DNA of 64,000 nucleotides from Aquatica leii (Eukaryota > Arthropoda > Insecta > Coleoptera > Lampyridae). Below the pieces are notes generated by a model. It was not told the DNA's origin. It saw only the letters and a list, made by a program, of their open reading frames with translations, and searched no databases. The stretch covers positions 5,260,937 through 5,324,936 of the forward strand of contig CM069436.1 of the NCBI GenBank assembly GCA_035610365.1, given 5' to 3'. Below, piece by piece: positions 22,951 through 34,406 of the stretch (its first letter is position 1; the number at the start of each line of letters is the position of its first letter). Made by a program: the position numbers and the translations under genes.

Positions 22951-23189
22951 TAAGTATTACATTTGAAAATTTTTGCATTTAAATGCATATGTGCTGTATT
23001 TAGAGATTATTCAACATAATGTCTGTGTTATTTTAAGTGTTGGAATACAAACAGTGTCACCAAAGTGTACCTTCCAGTTGCCTCTAATAAATTGCTCCCA
23101 GGGCTAACTGGGCGTAATATGCATGGGCAACTGGAAGTTAACCCCCGAGTTACCCTATATTTGTTTGACATTATTTTTTTGTATTTTAG
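22951..23189 (+). other. Probable 5' intron of pogo element B
   Basis: TTTTG|GTAAGTATT is a strong splice donor at 22951. TTTTTTTGTATTTTAG is a polypyrimidine-tract acceptor ending at 23189. The acceptor lies 10 bp before the transposase ATG at 23199. The arrangement is that of a spliced leader exon upstream of the coding exon. Splicing is inferred from consensus only. Confidence 0.45.
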
Positions 23190-23198
23190 CAATCCTGT

Positions 23199-25771
23199 AT
23201 GGTAAGAAACTAGCAAAGAAAGACAACAAAGTGTGCAGATGGAGGAGTTTATACAAAAGATGCACTACATCAAGCTGTAGTTGATGTTAAAAATAGCAAC
23301 CTAACAATTTACGCAGCTGCACGATGATATGCTGTTCCAGAATTAACAATTCGTTATTATGTAAAAGGAACAAGAGGAGCAAAGGGTGTTGTAGCTAAGG
23401 AAGGAAAAGCTGACGGAGGAGTATTCTGCATGAGTTCTGAAATTGAAACTGAACTTGCGAGGACCCTGAATCAAATGCAGAACTGGGGATACGGACTATC
23501 TCGAGAAAAAGTATTAGACATTGTGGAAATTTACGTTAAAAGGAATAAATTAAACACAAAGTTTAAGGACGGTAGACCAGGTGAGCAATGGTTTTTGAAT
23601 TTTTGTACCAGGAATAAATTATGTTTGAAAAAACCGCAAGGAGTTGAGGCGGCTAGAAAAAAACAAGAAAATCCCTGGGCAATATACGGGTTCATAGATT
23701 TAGTCGAAAAAACAGTAGAGAACTTAAATTTAACGAGCAAACCCCACCTAATATATAATTGCAATGAAACTTCTTTTGCAATGACCCGTCAAAGACAAAA
23801 GTTTTGGGTAGTATAGGTTCTAAGTGTTCCAGAACCATTTCCAGTGTTGTAAATAGATAATTTTTTTTCTTGTAAGAATTATCTAGTATTAGATAATAGA
23901 TAAACTATTCCAACTTTATATAGATAACAGATAATAAATGAAATAATCTAGGTGGTAATAACGATAGATGGAGTTCATTTAAAGAACTACTATGAAATGT
24001 GAGAAATTACTGAAGAAAAACATACATATTGTAACTTGAATTCTACGGGACACTAGATTTTTTATAAATTTTATTTAAATAATTTAAATAAAAAATTATA
24101 TATATACAGATACATATAACTTATATATTTTTGATTGTATCTAGATACATATAAATAGATAAAAAATATGAATCTAGATTAATTTATCTATATAAATTTA
24201 TACAGATAATTTACAACACTGACCATTTCGTATTGTGGCCGGAAAAACACAACTGTTTTAGTTTGTTGTGTTCGGCTTCAGGGCAAAAACTGCCTTTACT
24301 TTCGATATTTAAAGGAAAGAATGTCATAGAGTCAATGATGCCTGAGAAATCCGATTTCTTAGATTAAACTGCTTTCGCAGCATCAGATAGAGGCTGGATG
24401 ACTGCAGCCATTTTTGCAAAATGGTTTAATAAATGTTTTATTCCTAACATTCCTTCTGAGCGCCCCGTGCTCCTTATTGTCGACGATCACGTTTCCCATA
24501 TCACTTGTGATGTCATCAAAGACGCAATGGATAACAATATTACAATTTTGAAATTACCACCGCACTCAACACATATACTTCAACTGCTAGATGTAAGGGT
24601 ATTTAAAGGAATGAAAAGCAGTTGGGACAAAACGCTCTGTAAATGGCAGAGGATGAATCCCAGACGGAGAATTTCGAAGAGTGAGTTTGTTCAGATTCTT
24701 AACAAAAAACATGCCAAATAGTAATACAATCAACGCTTTTCGAGCTACCGGAATCTACAACGCTGAAACTGGTGGCCCTGATCGCAATCAACTGCCGATA
24801 AATATTTTTTTGGAGCCGGACCTTAACAAGTATAGGAATCTGTAGAAATTCCTACTACCACAGACAATGAGGCACAAGACGAGCCTACTGCTGATCCTAT
24901 CGCTGGTCCATTTGAAGCATCCTCTACGTTAACTCTTGAACCTATCCCGGATCCATCTAATGAATCGCAAACGTTAACTATGGAACCCTTATGTCAAGAC
25001 TCTGAAATTTCTGATAAAGAAAAAACTTCTTCACAAGCTAATGACCAAAATATATCATTTGAGAATATTCTAACCCAAATAATATTATCAGGAAATAATA
25101 CAAAACGTGACACTCAACCAAAAAGAAAAAGAGTTTGCCTAGGTGCAGAAATTATAAGTTCTGTCGAATATTTTAAAAAGAAACAAGAAGATGAAGACAG
25201 GAAAGCAACCGAAACAAATAAGAAAATAAAACAACAAGCTTCGAAAAGAAATATAGACAACTTTAAACCGGCAAGGAAAACGCCAAATACAGATGTTAGA
25301 AAAAGGAATTTGTCAGATTCGTCAGAAAATAGTGACTCGTCTTTAGAAAAAGAAATTGAAAAAAACTACATCGACGAAGAGGACGATTTAATAGATGAGA
25401 GCATACATGACCTAGATGATATTAACATTAACGGTAATTACAAGCCAGATGATTGTTACTAAGAGGTTAAAGACACAAATAAAGACACAGAGAAGGAGTC
25501 AAGTGATCAATTACAAGAACAAGATTTTGTTGAGTGTTGTTTCATTTACAATGAAGGTACCAAAAAGGAAACCAGAAAAACGTTTGTCTCTCAAATTACT
25601 AAGGTATTCCAAAACGACTATGAGGTGTCATGTATGAGACAAAAAAATAAGTGTTATGTTTTCCCAAATGTAATCGACACCGCAATAGTTCCACTACATC
25701 GGATTTTACAAAAACTGCCGAAACCGATAGTGAAAAGGGGCAACTATCTATTTAAGATACTTAGTAAGTAA
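23199..25771 (+). pseudogene. pogo transposase pseudogene (element B)
   Basis: From the ATG at 23199: MVRN then a TAG, an RKTTKCADGGVYTKDALHQA segment, a psq-type helix-turn-helix (about 23240-23370, one TGA inside), a CENP-B/Tc5-like binding region (23430-23816, LSREKVLDIVEIYVK and GRPGEQWFLNFC), then the DDE core. The core has LLIVDDHVSHI with its Asp pair at about 24478-24490 and LPPHSTHILQLLDVRVF (about 24555-24605). The C-terminus is long, charged and acidic (24980-25462) and ends in a small domain (about 25535-25770, VSCMRQKNKCYVFP) seen at the end of insect pogo proteins. A one-base shift near 23800, the MITE at 23842-24221 and several stops (24366, 24721, 25462) break it. Confidence 0.82.
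23842..24221. mobile_element. 380-bp hAT-type MITE inside pogo transposase B
   Basis: Perfect 13-bp terminal inverted repeats: CAGTGTTGTAAAT at 23842 and ATTTACAACACTG ending at 24221. A perfect 8-bp target duplication, ACCATTTC, lies at 23834-23841 and 24222-24229. The interior is very AT-rich with repeated TAGATA and ATAGATAA motifs and no coding potential. An 8-bp duplication and CAG...CTG ends identify a hAT-type non-autonomous element. Removing it restores the continuity of the pogo coding sequence at that point. Confidence 0.92.
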
Positions 25772-26109
25772 ATTCGATACAGGACAGTTCTTAAACGCGA
25801 GAGTATTTTTATGTTTTGTTATTTAAGTAACACCTTAGGGTGATTTAATTTGAAGGATTTCTCTTTTGTACACAAATAGTTCTAGAAAAATACTTTTTTA
25901 AATAGAATATGAAAGCATTTTATAACAGTGTTTTATTTGAACTGTGAACATTCCTATTGTCTTTTAGTTAAATAAAATAAAAATGTTCATGATTCTTTAT
26001 TACTTACTCTAACACCTTCCTGTTACCCTACATATTTTACTATGCAAATTCCCTATGAAATACCCCAGTACATTCCAGTTGCCGCTTTTTTTGGGGTATC
26101 TGGGCCCAA

Positions 26110-28229
26110 CGATTAGTAAAAATAAAAAACACCGCCATTTTGAAAAAGAATTAGCAATAAGCCTCTGCTTTGCAGAGGTGGTCACTAAGATATATATGTT
26201 GCCCTATGTTCACCCAAGTTGACCAAAATTAATAAATTAGTTCCAATTTCTACAATGTTTTTGAAGATAGTTGTAAATTTACCTCCCATTTAACCAATCT
26301 GACCTTACAAAGTAACATTCCTGAAAAGCATAAGATATAAATATCGATTATGAGATTAAAGATTAAAAATGCTCTGGCAAGAAGAAACGTAGCTAGATTG
26401 TGTAATTACCCGTTATAGTTATCCTCCAAAATATACCAACCAAGCATAATTAATTTGAGTTTACAAATTAAAGATTTAGCTACATTTCGAAATAACAGCA
26501 GTAAACCTAATTTTGTTCTTGCAAAGATTAAATGCATTTTAAATTTGTTGCAAGCGCGCTAGAACGAAAAATATCGTGGTTTCAACGCCATTAATATAAT
26601 TTGGTAGCATGTTGGTTAATCACAGTGAGCAATTGAATTTGTGTCAACCAATAAATTAAGTGTAATTTAGTAAATAGGCAGTGCAAATGCAAATGGATGT
26701 ATTGAATCTTCTGTTACAATTAACTTGGCAGCAGCGGTATTAATTCAGCAACAATAACTCAAAAAATCTTATTCAGCAGTTTGGATTTAAGAACCTCACG
26801 GGACCTCTATAAAGCGTTATAAATGTTTTCCACAGCAGTTGATAACAAATGTAAGAGAGTTCATTATACTTGCAAAAAAAATTCATGACTAATTCTTATT
26901 CTGGCTGTAAAGAGAAGCGCCAGAATCCCATTTAACATTCTATCACTATTTGTTCTCCAATCAAGTAGAAAGGGCCGATCGATCTTTTGTTTCCATATTC
27001 TAAGACGCGCCCTATCAGATTGCCACCCAATATTGTACGACATCGTCGCTATTTAAACATCAAATTTTAACCAACAATGAACTAACAAAAAATAAAAACC
27101 GGAAACTTCATCAATGGATTATTATTACAATTAGTTCGAGCTAGCAATAATTAGCAATGCATCGTAATTAGTATCGATTATTTTTACTGCAAGACTACAA
27201 TCACGCAGACTAAATAAATTATGTGCTACAAAATTTGTGAAAACCTTGAATGTAGCGAAAACCAAATATAAAAGCATTTACAACAAGGGCATTCGCTTTC
27301 AATAGAAAATGTTACCAAAAAATCGCATACAAAAGACATTTCTTGTTTGGAGTTTTAATTACATCGATCCTCCATTAAAATACATTTGCAAAATACGCTG
27401 CTGCTCAACAATCTTTTTAAATTATAAATTATAACTATTTAACCAAATCCTTGCTTAACGATGTAGAAAAAAATGTGCGTTGCGCGATCTAGCAGAGAAA
27501 TTTCTAAAATTACTTATTTTATGTTTAATTATCTGATTTATTTATAATTTTAAAATTAAAGTTTACTTAGGTTTTTCATTAAAAAAAAGCTTCGTGTATA
27601 TAACGCAAGCATGTATACCTGATTAACAAATTGTTATTTTAGATGGAGAAATTAGAGTATAAAGACAAGCAAAAATGTCAAAATAAATGTTCCATTAAAA
27701 CATTCAAAACAATAGAAATGTTTAGCAAAATAAATCGTAAATTACAGACCTCTTACACTAAATAATCTCCTAAGACTGTATGAAAGTAAACTGTTCTAAA
27801 AAGTGCAATTTTCTTCTTAGCAATTTGCTGACATCAAAAATAAAAATAAATACCAAATAATGTTATCGGATAGTAGTTGCTATTCTAAGAACTGCACGTT
27901 CATTTCAAGTACACTAGATACTATCTAAAAGATACGTAGGTAGGTCTGTCATAGTACTTTAATAAATGAAAAAATACTGCAAAAAAGAAACCAGTATTTC
28001 CGTCATTTTGCCAGCAGCAGCGTTCTACTCAATGAATACGAAAAAACAAGTAAAAACAGATTTTTTTACCTTGAAATTATAATCAATGTTGAAAATGTTC
28101 TCATTGGCTAAGTAAAATTTTCCAGACGTCGCCAAAAATGATTCGTTACTAGCATAAACTGTGTCTAATTATATTTAAAAAATAGCTAGCGAGACGACTT
28201 AGATGCGGAAGAGTTTCATCGTGTAAAAC
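26110..28229. other. AT-rich interval without recognised genes
   Basis: No open frame of useful length, no terminal repeats, and no repeat partner recognised within the window. Confidence 0.4.
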
Positions 28230-28258
28230 CACACTGTTCTGCAAACTTCAAAGAGTAA

Positions 28259-30656
28259 GTGATTCAATTCTCAAAAAGTTTTTTGAAAAAAAAATTAAGT
28301 ACAACTCAACAACAACCCGAAAATAATTATTTGTTAAAAAACCATGGCCGCGAAAACCTCAAAAATAAAATTATCCGACTCTACGGGGAGGAAGTTTTTA
28401 AAATCGTGCGGAAATTGGACACACTCAGGATCAAACGCCAACGTCTGCTTGCTCAATTAGGCTTTTTGAGCAGATGTAAAGTCCAGGACATTGTCCTAGG
28501 TTTTCTGCAAATACAACATCACATCAAGACTAGAACGGGAAAGCATATACTGCGAAGATCCAGCCGAGCCTTGTTAAAGGAGAGGATACACAAAACTAGA
28601 CGCCAATTAGACGAGAAAACCACGGAGTTATTTTCAGTCCATTCACGACTGATCAACACAATAGATTCGACAATCTGGTATTTGATCGACAAACTATCTA
28701 CGGAAAAAGCCGAAGAGATTGCTAAAAAGGTAAAGAAAATACAAATGGCGAAGTTCCAAAAGTTATAGAAAGTACAACATCCTTCACCGCCGCAATTAGA
28801 GACAGACAGGATCATTATCAATATGTCTTCCACCACACTCAGCGGACCAGCAACAACCATCTTATCAAAAGGATTAAATTTTGATATCACACCAAAATTT
28901 ATATAAAAGGAAGAAATAGTGAGTTCATTAGAGAGCACACTCAGAACTCTACCACAACATATTCAAGAAGAGGTGAGGGTCAAAACAGCCGACATTCTGA
29001 AGAAATCTACAGCACCGAAATCCAACATCAATCGAGAAGAAAGAAATGCTCTAAGGGAACTTAAAGCCAACAAAGAAATCACTGTATTACCAGCTGATAA
29101 AGGAAATGCTTCTGTAATCATGAACACCAACGACTACATGGAAAACATCGATACTTTGCTACAAGATTCGGCGTACAAACCATTGAAGAGGAATCCAATA
29201 AAACCTCTGAAGAGAAAAATTTCGGCCGCTGTAAAATCCGCAAGCACGATACCGGAATCGGTTCCAGGTACCGCTTCGCCCAATTATGAGTGCTACTGGT
29301 TCAGCCACTCATCCTCTGGCTAGATACTTATGTACTATTTTACAACCGCTTACGGGAAAAAGCATCCATCACGTAAAGAATTCCCAGCACTTCGTCTCTA
29401 GAATTAAAGAAATTAAATTGGAACCAGAAGACATTTTAGTCAGTTTTGATGTGACATCTCTCTTCACAAAAGTGCCACTACAAACAGCACTGGAGATCAT
29501 CAAGACCAAATTACGAAAAGCGGATTTGGATGAGGAGCTTAACGGACTAATTGAGCTATGCTTAAAGTCCACGTACTTCTCATTCAACAATATTGTATAC
29601 GAACAAATTGAAGGGGCAGCCATGGGATCACCACTTTCTCCAGTCATCGCCAATATATTTATAGAAGACTTTGAAAAAAGAGCATTAGAAACCGCTACCC
29701 TCAAACCAAAATGCTGGCTACGTTATGTGGACGATACATTTGTAATTTGGTCTAATGGAACAGAAACACTACACAACTTTCTGGATCACATCAACCAGTT
29801 AGATTTCAACATCAAATTCACCATGGAAAAGGAAACAAACAGCAGCATGCCATTCTTGGACGTACTGGTCACTCGAAATATGAACAACAAATTGGGACAT
29901 CAAGTATACAGAAAACCGACACATACTGATAGACACCTGAACGCCGAATCACATCATCATCCAGCTCAGAAGTTTGCAGTTCTAAAAACTTTAGTACACA
30001 GGGCCAAGGCGATCAGTGAACCGAACACTTTAAAGACCGAGCTAGGTCATCTAACAAACGCCTTAATAAAAAACGGTTTCAGAAAAGCAGACATATATCG
30101 AGCAATTAACAAACACAGTAAGGAAAAACCAAAGGAGGAGGAACCCGTGGCAACTTCCTTCCTTCCTTACATAAAAGGCTGCACGGATAAAATAGCCAGC
30201 ATACTTAGAGAGAAAAATATCAAAGTGATCTTCACTGCAAAAAATAAAATATCCGCCAATTTCTCAAAATCAAAAAAAACAAAAGCGCCATTCGAGGAAC
30301 CAGAGGTCTACCACATCCCTTGTTCGTGTGTGCTGTCTTACATAGGACAAACGGGACGCAACATAGCTACCAGATTAAAAGAACATAAGGCGGATACAAA
30401 GAAACATAACACAAGATCTGCTGTTGCGGAACACTTTTTAGACACCGGTCACACGATAAAATTTGAAGAGGCAACAGTGTAGGCTAAATCCCAAAACTTC
30501 TGGCCTAGACTATACAAGGAAGCCATTGAAATCCAGAAGTACGACAATTTTAATAGGTATAATGGAATCGATCTAGCGCCAATATGTAAAAACATGTTCC
30601 GAAAAACTAATGAATCGGAACCGTCACGAACCATTGACCCGAACGGCGTAATATAA
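28259..30656 (+). pseudogene. PLE-C reverse transcriptase with GIY-YIG endonuclease, slightly damaged
   Basis: Domains in order: an N-terminal Lys/Arg-rich coiled region (28340-28768), a linker with NALRELKANKEITVLPADKG (about 29045-29105, a PLE hallmark), RT with VPLRPIMSATGS (about 29270-29305), FDVTSLFTKVPL motif A (about 29444-29480), EGAAMGSPLSPVIANIF motif B (about 29610-29660), YVDD catalytic motif C at 29724-29735, MPFLDVLV (about 29848-29871), and the GIY-YIG part with CSCVLSYIGQTGRNIATRLKEH (about 30320-30387). Family proteins reverse-transcribe their RNA and nick DNA with GIY-YIG. Defects: in-frame stops at 28768, about 28905 and 30482, and a frameshift with a small deletion around 29230-29270, where LYGLPKIHK is expected. 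RT and endonuclease residues are otherwise intact. Confidence 0.92.
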
Positions 30657-30695
30657 AGGCTTGTCAGGATCCTATATCTTCAGTTTCAGTTTTTT

Positions 30696-30729
30696 CTGAA
30701 GAAGACAGCGACAGAACTGTCGAAACGTC
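30696..30729 (+). ncRNA. Hammerhead-ribozyme-like motif, PLE-C 3' end
   Basis: CTGAAGA (30696-30702) matches the core CUGANGA exactly. Stem II is GACAG with CTGTC (30704-30708 and 30717-30721) around an 8-nt loop, then GAAAC (30722-30726) and the cleavage triplet GTC (30727-30729). Helix I could use UUU with AAA. One unpaired A (30703) separates the core from stem II, and helix III is only the ACGT palindrome. This is the best of the motifs in the window and lies 150-200 bp after the coding region, where PLE hammerheads are known to lie. Confidence 0.6.
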
Positions 30730-31548
30730 AAACATTGTAAATTTTTCAAAGTTTGTAAGTTTTCTAAGTTTTATAAGTTTTGTGAAAAGTGTGAATATGG
30801 AACGCGGTTCAATACCCGAAAATAATTATTTGTTAATCAACAACAGTCCAATTAAAGTATTTCTTAAAATCCCCGCCTAAATACTAATAGAAAATCGATT
30901 TTTTTGACTTCAAACATGCGTATTATGAAAATTCATCGCCAGGTTTCATGTAAAACAACACTAATCCAATAGTAATACTTTGGCCCTAGAGTCTGGGTCT
31001 AAAACTTTTTGTTACTGCAACCACTCGTAAAACTTACGTCGCGGTTCAAAATCAAGGTCGGTTAACTGTTGGGCTCGTTACTCAAATCAAAATACAGATA
31101 ATTTTGAACCGTACTGTGGAACATGTTAACTTTGCCAGTTATTTTTTAGTACAATTTGCAATACCTGCGCATACAGAAGAAAACAAAAGTTTCGATTTCG
31201 TAAGTAGGAAGAACACTTCTAGCATCTTTATGTGTTTCAAACACACCAAAATAAAATTTATCACAGGCAATTTATGCAAATCGCTTAGCATCAACTGAAG
31301 AAATCAAGACAGAAATAAAGTTGTTCTAAGAAAACTGAATTTGAAATGTATACTTTTTATATTACAATATCTCTGTTTATTTAGCTAGCTGGTTATTTTG
31401 GTTACAACCGCAGATAAACGTAAGCGAGACAACAAAATACATACTGTTAAGTTAGGTCCGTGTCAACACGAAGAAATAAAGATTGGTGTCTGATGTAATT
31501 ATTTTATTAATGATTTATTTGGTAAATGATGAAAAATTAAAGATGCTA

Positions 31549-33061
31549 CATGTCGTTATTTTGTATTTTTCAAAAATATTTATTCTTAGTTAAAATTAAC
31601 GGCTGCATTGTTTATACGCCGCTACTGACGGCCAAATCTCCTTTATGAGTAGAAATAAGCGCAATATCGCTGTCAAACGTACATTTTTACTTTCCCTTTA
31701 CCGTTTGGAAATTGTTGGTGAACGTCGTATCACAGGGCTAGTCCGCTAATGTAAGTAGTTTTTTCGTTATCTTTTACCTTTTAAGTGATTTCCGAGGGAC
31801 TGTTACTTTATCCCGATACACTGTTGCCGTACAAGATAACATGTGCAAGCCACCTTTTTTTAATAAATCCGAAGTGACGAAATATGACTCACACCTTCGT
31901 CTGAAGTCGGAGGATTGTATAATTTTAATTACGTAAATTAGCGTATTTTGTGATTATGGTGCATTCGTTAATTAATGATGTCAGTTTTATGCGTACTACT
32001 TAATAGTATCGTATAATGTTATTTCTTTTTTGACTTAATTATATCAATCCTATCAGTTCACCGTCAGCCTTAAGCAAAACAGTTATTATATGTAAACCTA
32101 GATCACACTGATTCAATTTTAGTTCTTCGAATCATATAAACGCAATCACGGCCAAATTGAGCATAAAATAGAAACGTCGTACCACGCATATTTTATTCGT
32201 AAATCAAATAAAAAGAAAGTAACAAACGTTACTACTGGTGACGAAGAATCTTTCCGTTGGGTAAGTTCTTGTACTTTTATCTTGTTTTGCAAGTCAGTAT
32301 CATAGAGGATTTCATTATGTCGTAAACTGTGACCGTGAGTCGAAAATCGGAATTAATATACTAAAAATCAAAAATTTGACAAGTCTATCTGAATTCCAAA
32401 AACGTTAGTCTATTTAAAAGGCACTCACGTCAATAAAAATTAGAAATAATCGGATATTTACTTATTAAATAAAAATTAGTTTATTTATAATAATACCTAA
32501 AAACTTATTAACAACAAATACAACGATAAAAGCAAAGGTTAGAAAAAATGTACTGGCGAATGTTTGTAAGACGGATAATAACAATATTTTGACATATACA
32601 GACTACAGCGCCACTTCACGAGATATTGAAAGACGTCTAACTGTCAATTATAGACTCGTTTCACAACATCAGGGTAGACGAAGTAATCGTTTGAATCCTA
32701 GTTAACCTTGATTGAAATCATTCACTTAGAATTTTTGTTACTAATTGGATATAATCAGTGGTAACGTGTGTTGCCTGATCGTTAGGGTTTCCAAAGATAT
32801 TATAACTGTGATATTAATTGACGATTGTTATTTAATTTGTTATTGATCTACGTTTTTCTCTTTTAGTTTAATGCTTATCGTCTCTTGTTAGAAAAAAATA
32901 TATTGTAAAAATTTGTCAATTTGTTCCTTTCAGTGACAGATTTAAACAAGATCTGTATCGAGTGATACTTACTTGTTTTGGCACCTTTTCACTTTAGCGT
33001 GGGATTAGCACACTGAGACTTGCAATCCGCTCGCCCAATCAAACTGAGTTAGTCGCTCGTG
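31549..33061 (+). repeat. Left inverted arm (LTR-like)
   Basis: Matches 36431-37484 in reverse complement. It ends at ...GTTAGTCGCTCG, where the gypsy RNase H coding sequence begins on the minus strand. A R3 repeat insertion (about 32019-32640) is absent from the other arm. Confidence 0.75.
32019..32640 (-). repeat. Repeat R3, copy 2, inserted in the left arm
   Basis: The block 32320-32640 is the reverse complement of 18270-18610. Comparison with the right arm, where AATATATAATG is followed directly by the TAACTGTC-like continuation, shows that roughly 620 bp was inserted here. Ends are not resolved to the base; no clear target duplication is seen. Confidence 0.6.
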
Positions 33062-34400
33062 GATAAAGTTCTGCAAACAATTGATGCTTGGTTGTCACAG
33101 TGAAATGAGATCCTTCCACATAAGAACGCAACCTCTCTATGGCCCATAACACAGCCAAACATTCTTTCTCAGTAGTCGAATAATGCTGCTCCGCCTTAGT
33201 GAGCGATCGAATGAGGTAACTAACAACTTTTTTACCATCCTCAGTCGTTTGGCTTAACATAGCACCTAAACCAAAGTCCGACGCATTAGTATGTACCAAA
33301 AAAGAAACTGAGAAATCAGGACGCGACATAATCGGAACCGTAACCAAGCTGCTTTTAAGAAAATCAAAAGCTGTCCAACAAAAAGAAACATTTTTACAAG
33401 TAAGAGCCAAAAATAAAGACGTAAGAAAAGAAAAATTAGAAACAAAACGACGTTACTAACCAGTCACATCGTCTGACACCAGTGAAGTTTGAAGGTATAA
33501 GGATATTTAGTATCGCTGTTACCTTATCCGGGTGTACCAACAGACCATTCTTGTTGACCGCGTATCGGAGGTACTTTAATTCAGACAAGCAATAAATACA
33601 TTTTTCCCGACGTAAGGTAAATCCAGCAGAAATTAAACGTTCTAGCACTTTTCTTAGTACGTTAATATGCTCAGCGAAACAATAAGGTTCCAAATCCACA
33701 CCTAACACTCTATCAATCAATCGCTAAAATGTAGCAGGCGCATTGTGTAGTTCAAATAGCATGCGCGTGAACTGAAGAAGACCACGAGAACGAACACTAA
33801 AACCAGTCACAGCTTTAGAGTCTTCCGAGAGCAAAATTTGTCAATATGCCGACTGAATATCCAACTTGGAAAGAAAACGTGCATCTTCAACTGATCTAAA
33901 AAAGAGATAATGTAAGGTTACGGATAAGCATCCTTCCGAGTCAACTAGTTCATTTTTCTAAAATCGACACAGAACCGATAAGTGTTATTCTTCTTCTTCA
34001 CTGAAACAATTTGGATTAGACCACGGACTACTCGACGACTCTACAATACCCATACATTGAGTCTAACTCCTCATTAGCATCCTTATGCAAAGCAAGTGAG
34101 AGGATAATAACGCTGTTTAATTGGTTCAGCAAAGTACGTAATTGGTGCTGAACAAGAGAAGTGTGACCAAACCCAAAAGATTATTTAGAGAACCCGTCCG
34201 CGTCGTTTAAAAAATGTTGCTGATCCAGAAAAAGTGTTTTGAGATAGCACTGCTAGAATGCAAAGAAATAGTATGAACCAAAAAAGAAATAGAATTAAAA
34301 GTCGATGCCTAAAATCAGGTGTTGTAAAACTTCAGTAATAACCAAGGTGTTAAACTTTTCACTTCGTCTTTCAAAGAAAACTGATCCTAGTAAAGTACAC
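33046..34400 (-). pseudogene. Ty3-gypsy RT/RNase H pseudogene, catalytic YxDD deleted
   Basis: Minus strand. RT is recognisable by SPWSNP (about 34010), DARFLSKLDIQSAY (about 33890-33850), SEDSKAVTGFSVRSRGLLQF (about 33825-33770) and NAPATF (about 33735). The frame then reads IDRVLGVDLEPYCF and joins directly to AEHINVLRKVLERL, so the segment that should carry the YLDD catalytic motif is missing (near 33680). RNase H follows with TNASDFGLGAMLSQT (about 33285-33240) and STTEKECLAVLWAIERLR (about 33180-33125). The frame enters the left arm at 33061 and stops at 33039. Stops and shifts also occur between 33440 and 33400. Integrase is absent. Confidence 0.85.
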
Positions 34401-34406
34401 TTATTG

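Larger units (their letters stand above)
22725..26109 (+). mobile_element. pogo/Tigger-like DNA transposon B, interrupted by a hAT MITE
   Basis: The left end GTTGGGTAACTGGGCG follows a TA (22723-22724). The right end, read in reverse from 26109, begins GTTGGGCCCAGATACCCC. Further GTAACTGGG-like or GGGCAACTGG-like subterminal motifs occur at both sides (about 23100-23150 and 26080). The right flank is not an exact TA, so the right boundary is less certain. The inside holds a pogo transposase pseudogene with an upstream spliced leader-like region. Without the MITE it is about 3.0 kb. Confidence 0.65.
28250..30880 (+). mobile_element. Penelope-like retroelement, family C (near full length)
   Basis: Nearly the entire PLE coding region is present, with an N-terminal segment, RT and GIY-YIG endonuclease, followed by a hammerhead-like motif (30696-30729). 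A perfect 23-bp direct repeat flanks the coding region: 28315-28337 near the start and 30814-30836 after the ribozyme motif, both starting ACCCGAAAATAATTA. Direct repeats of this kind are the pseudo-LTRs of Penelope elements. Outer boundaries are approximate. Confidence 0.85.

Noticed and set aside
25416-25637. 73-aa ORF after the pogo B C-terminus
   Set aside because: Out-of-frame relative to the domain with VSCMRQKNKCYVFP that follows.
28519-28938. Minus-strand 139-aa ORF
   Set aside because: Shadow of the PLE-C N-terminal coding region.
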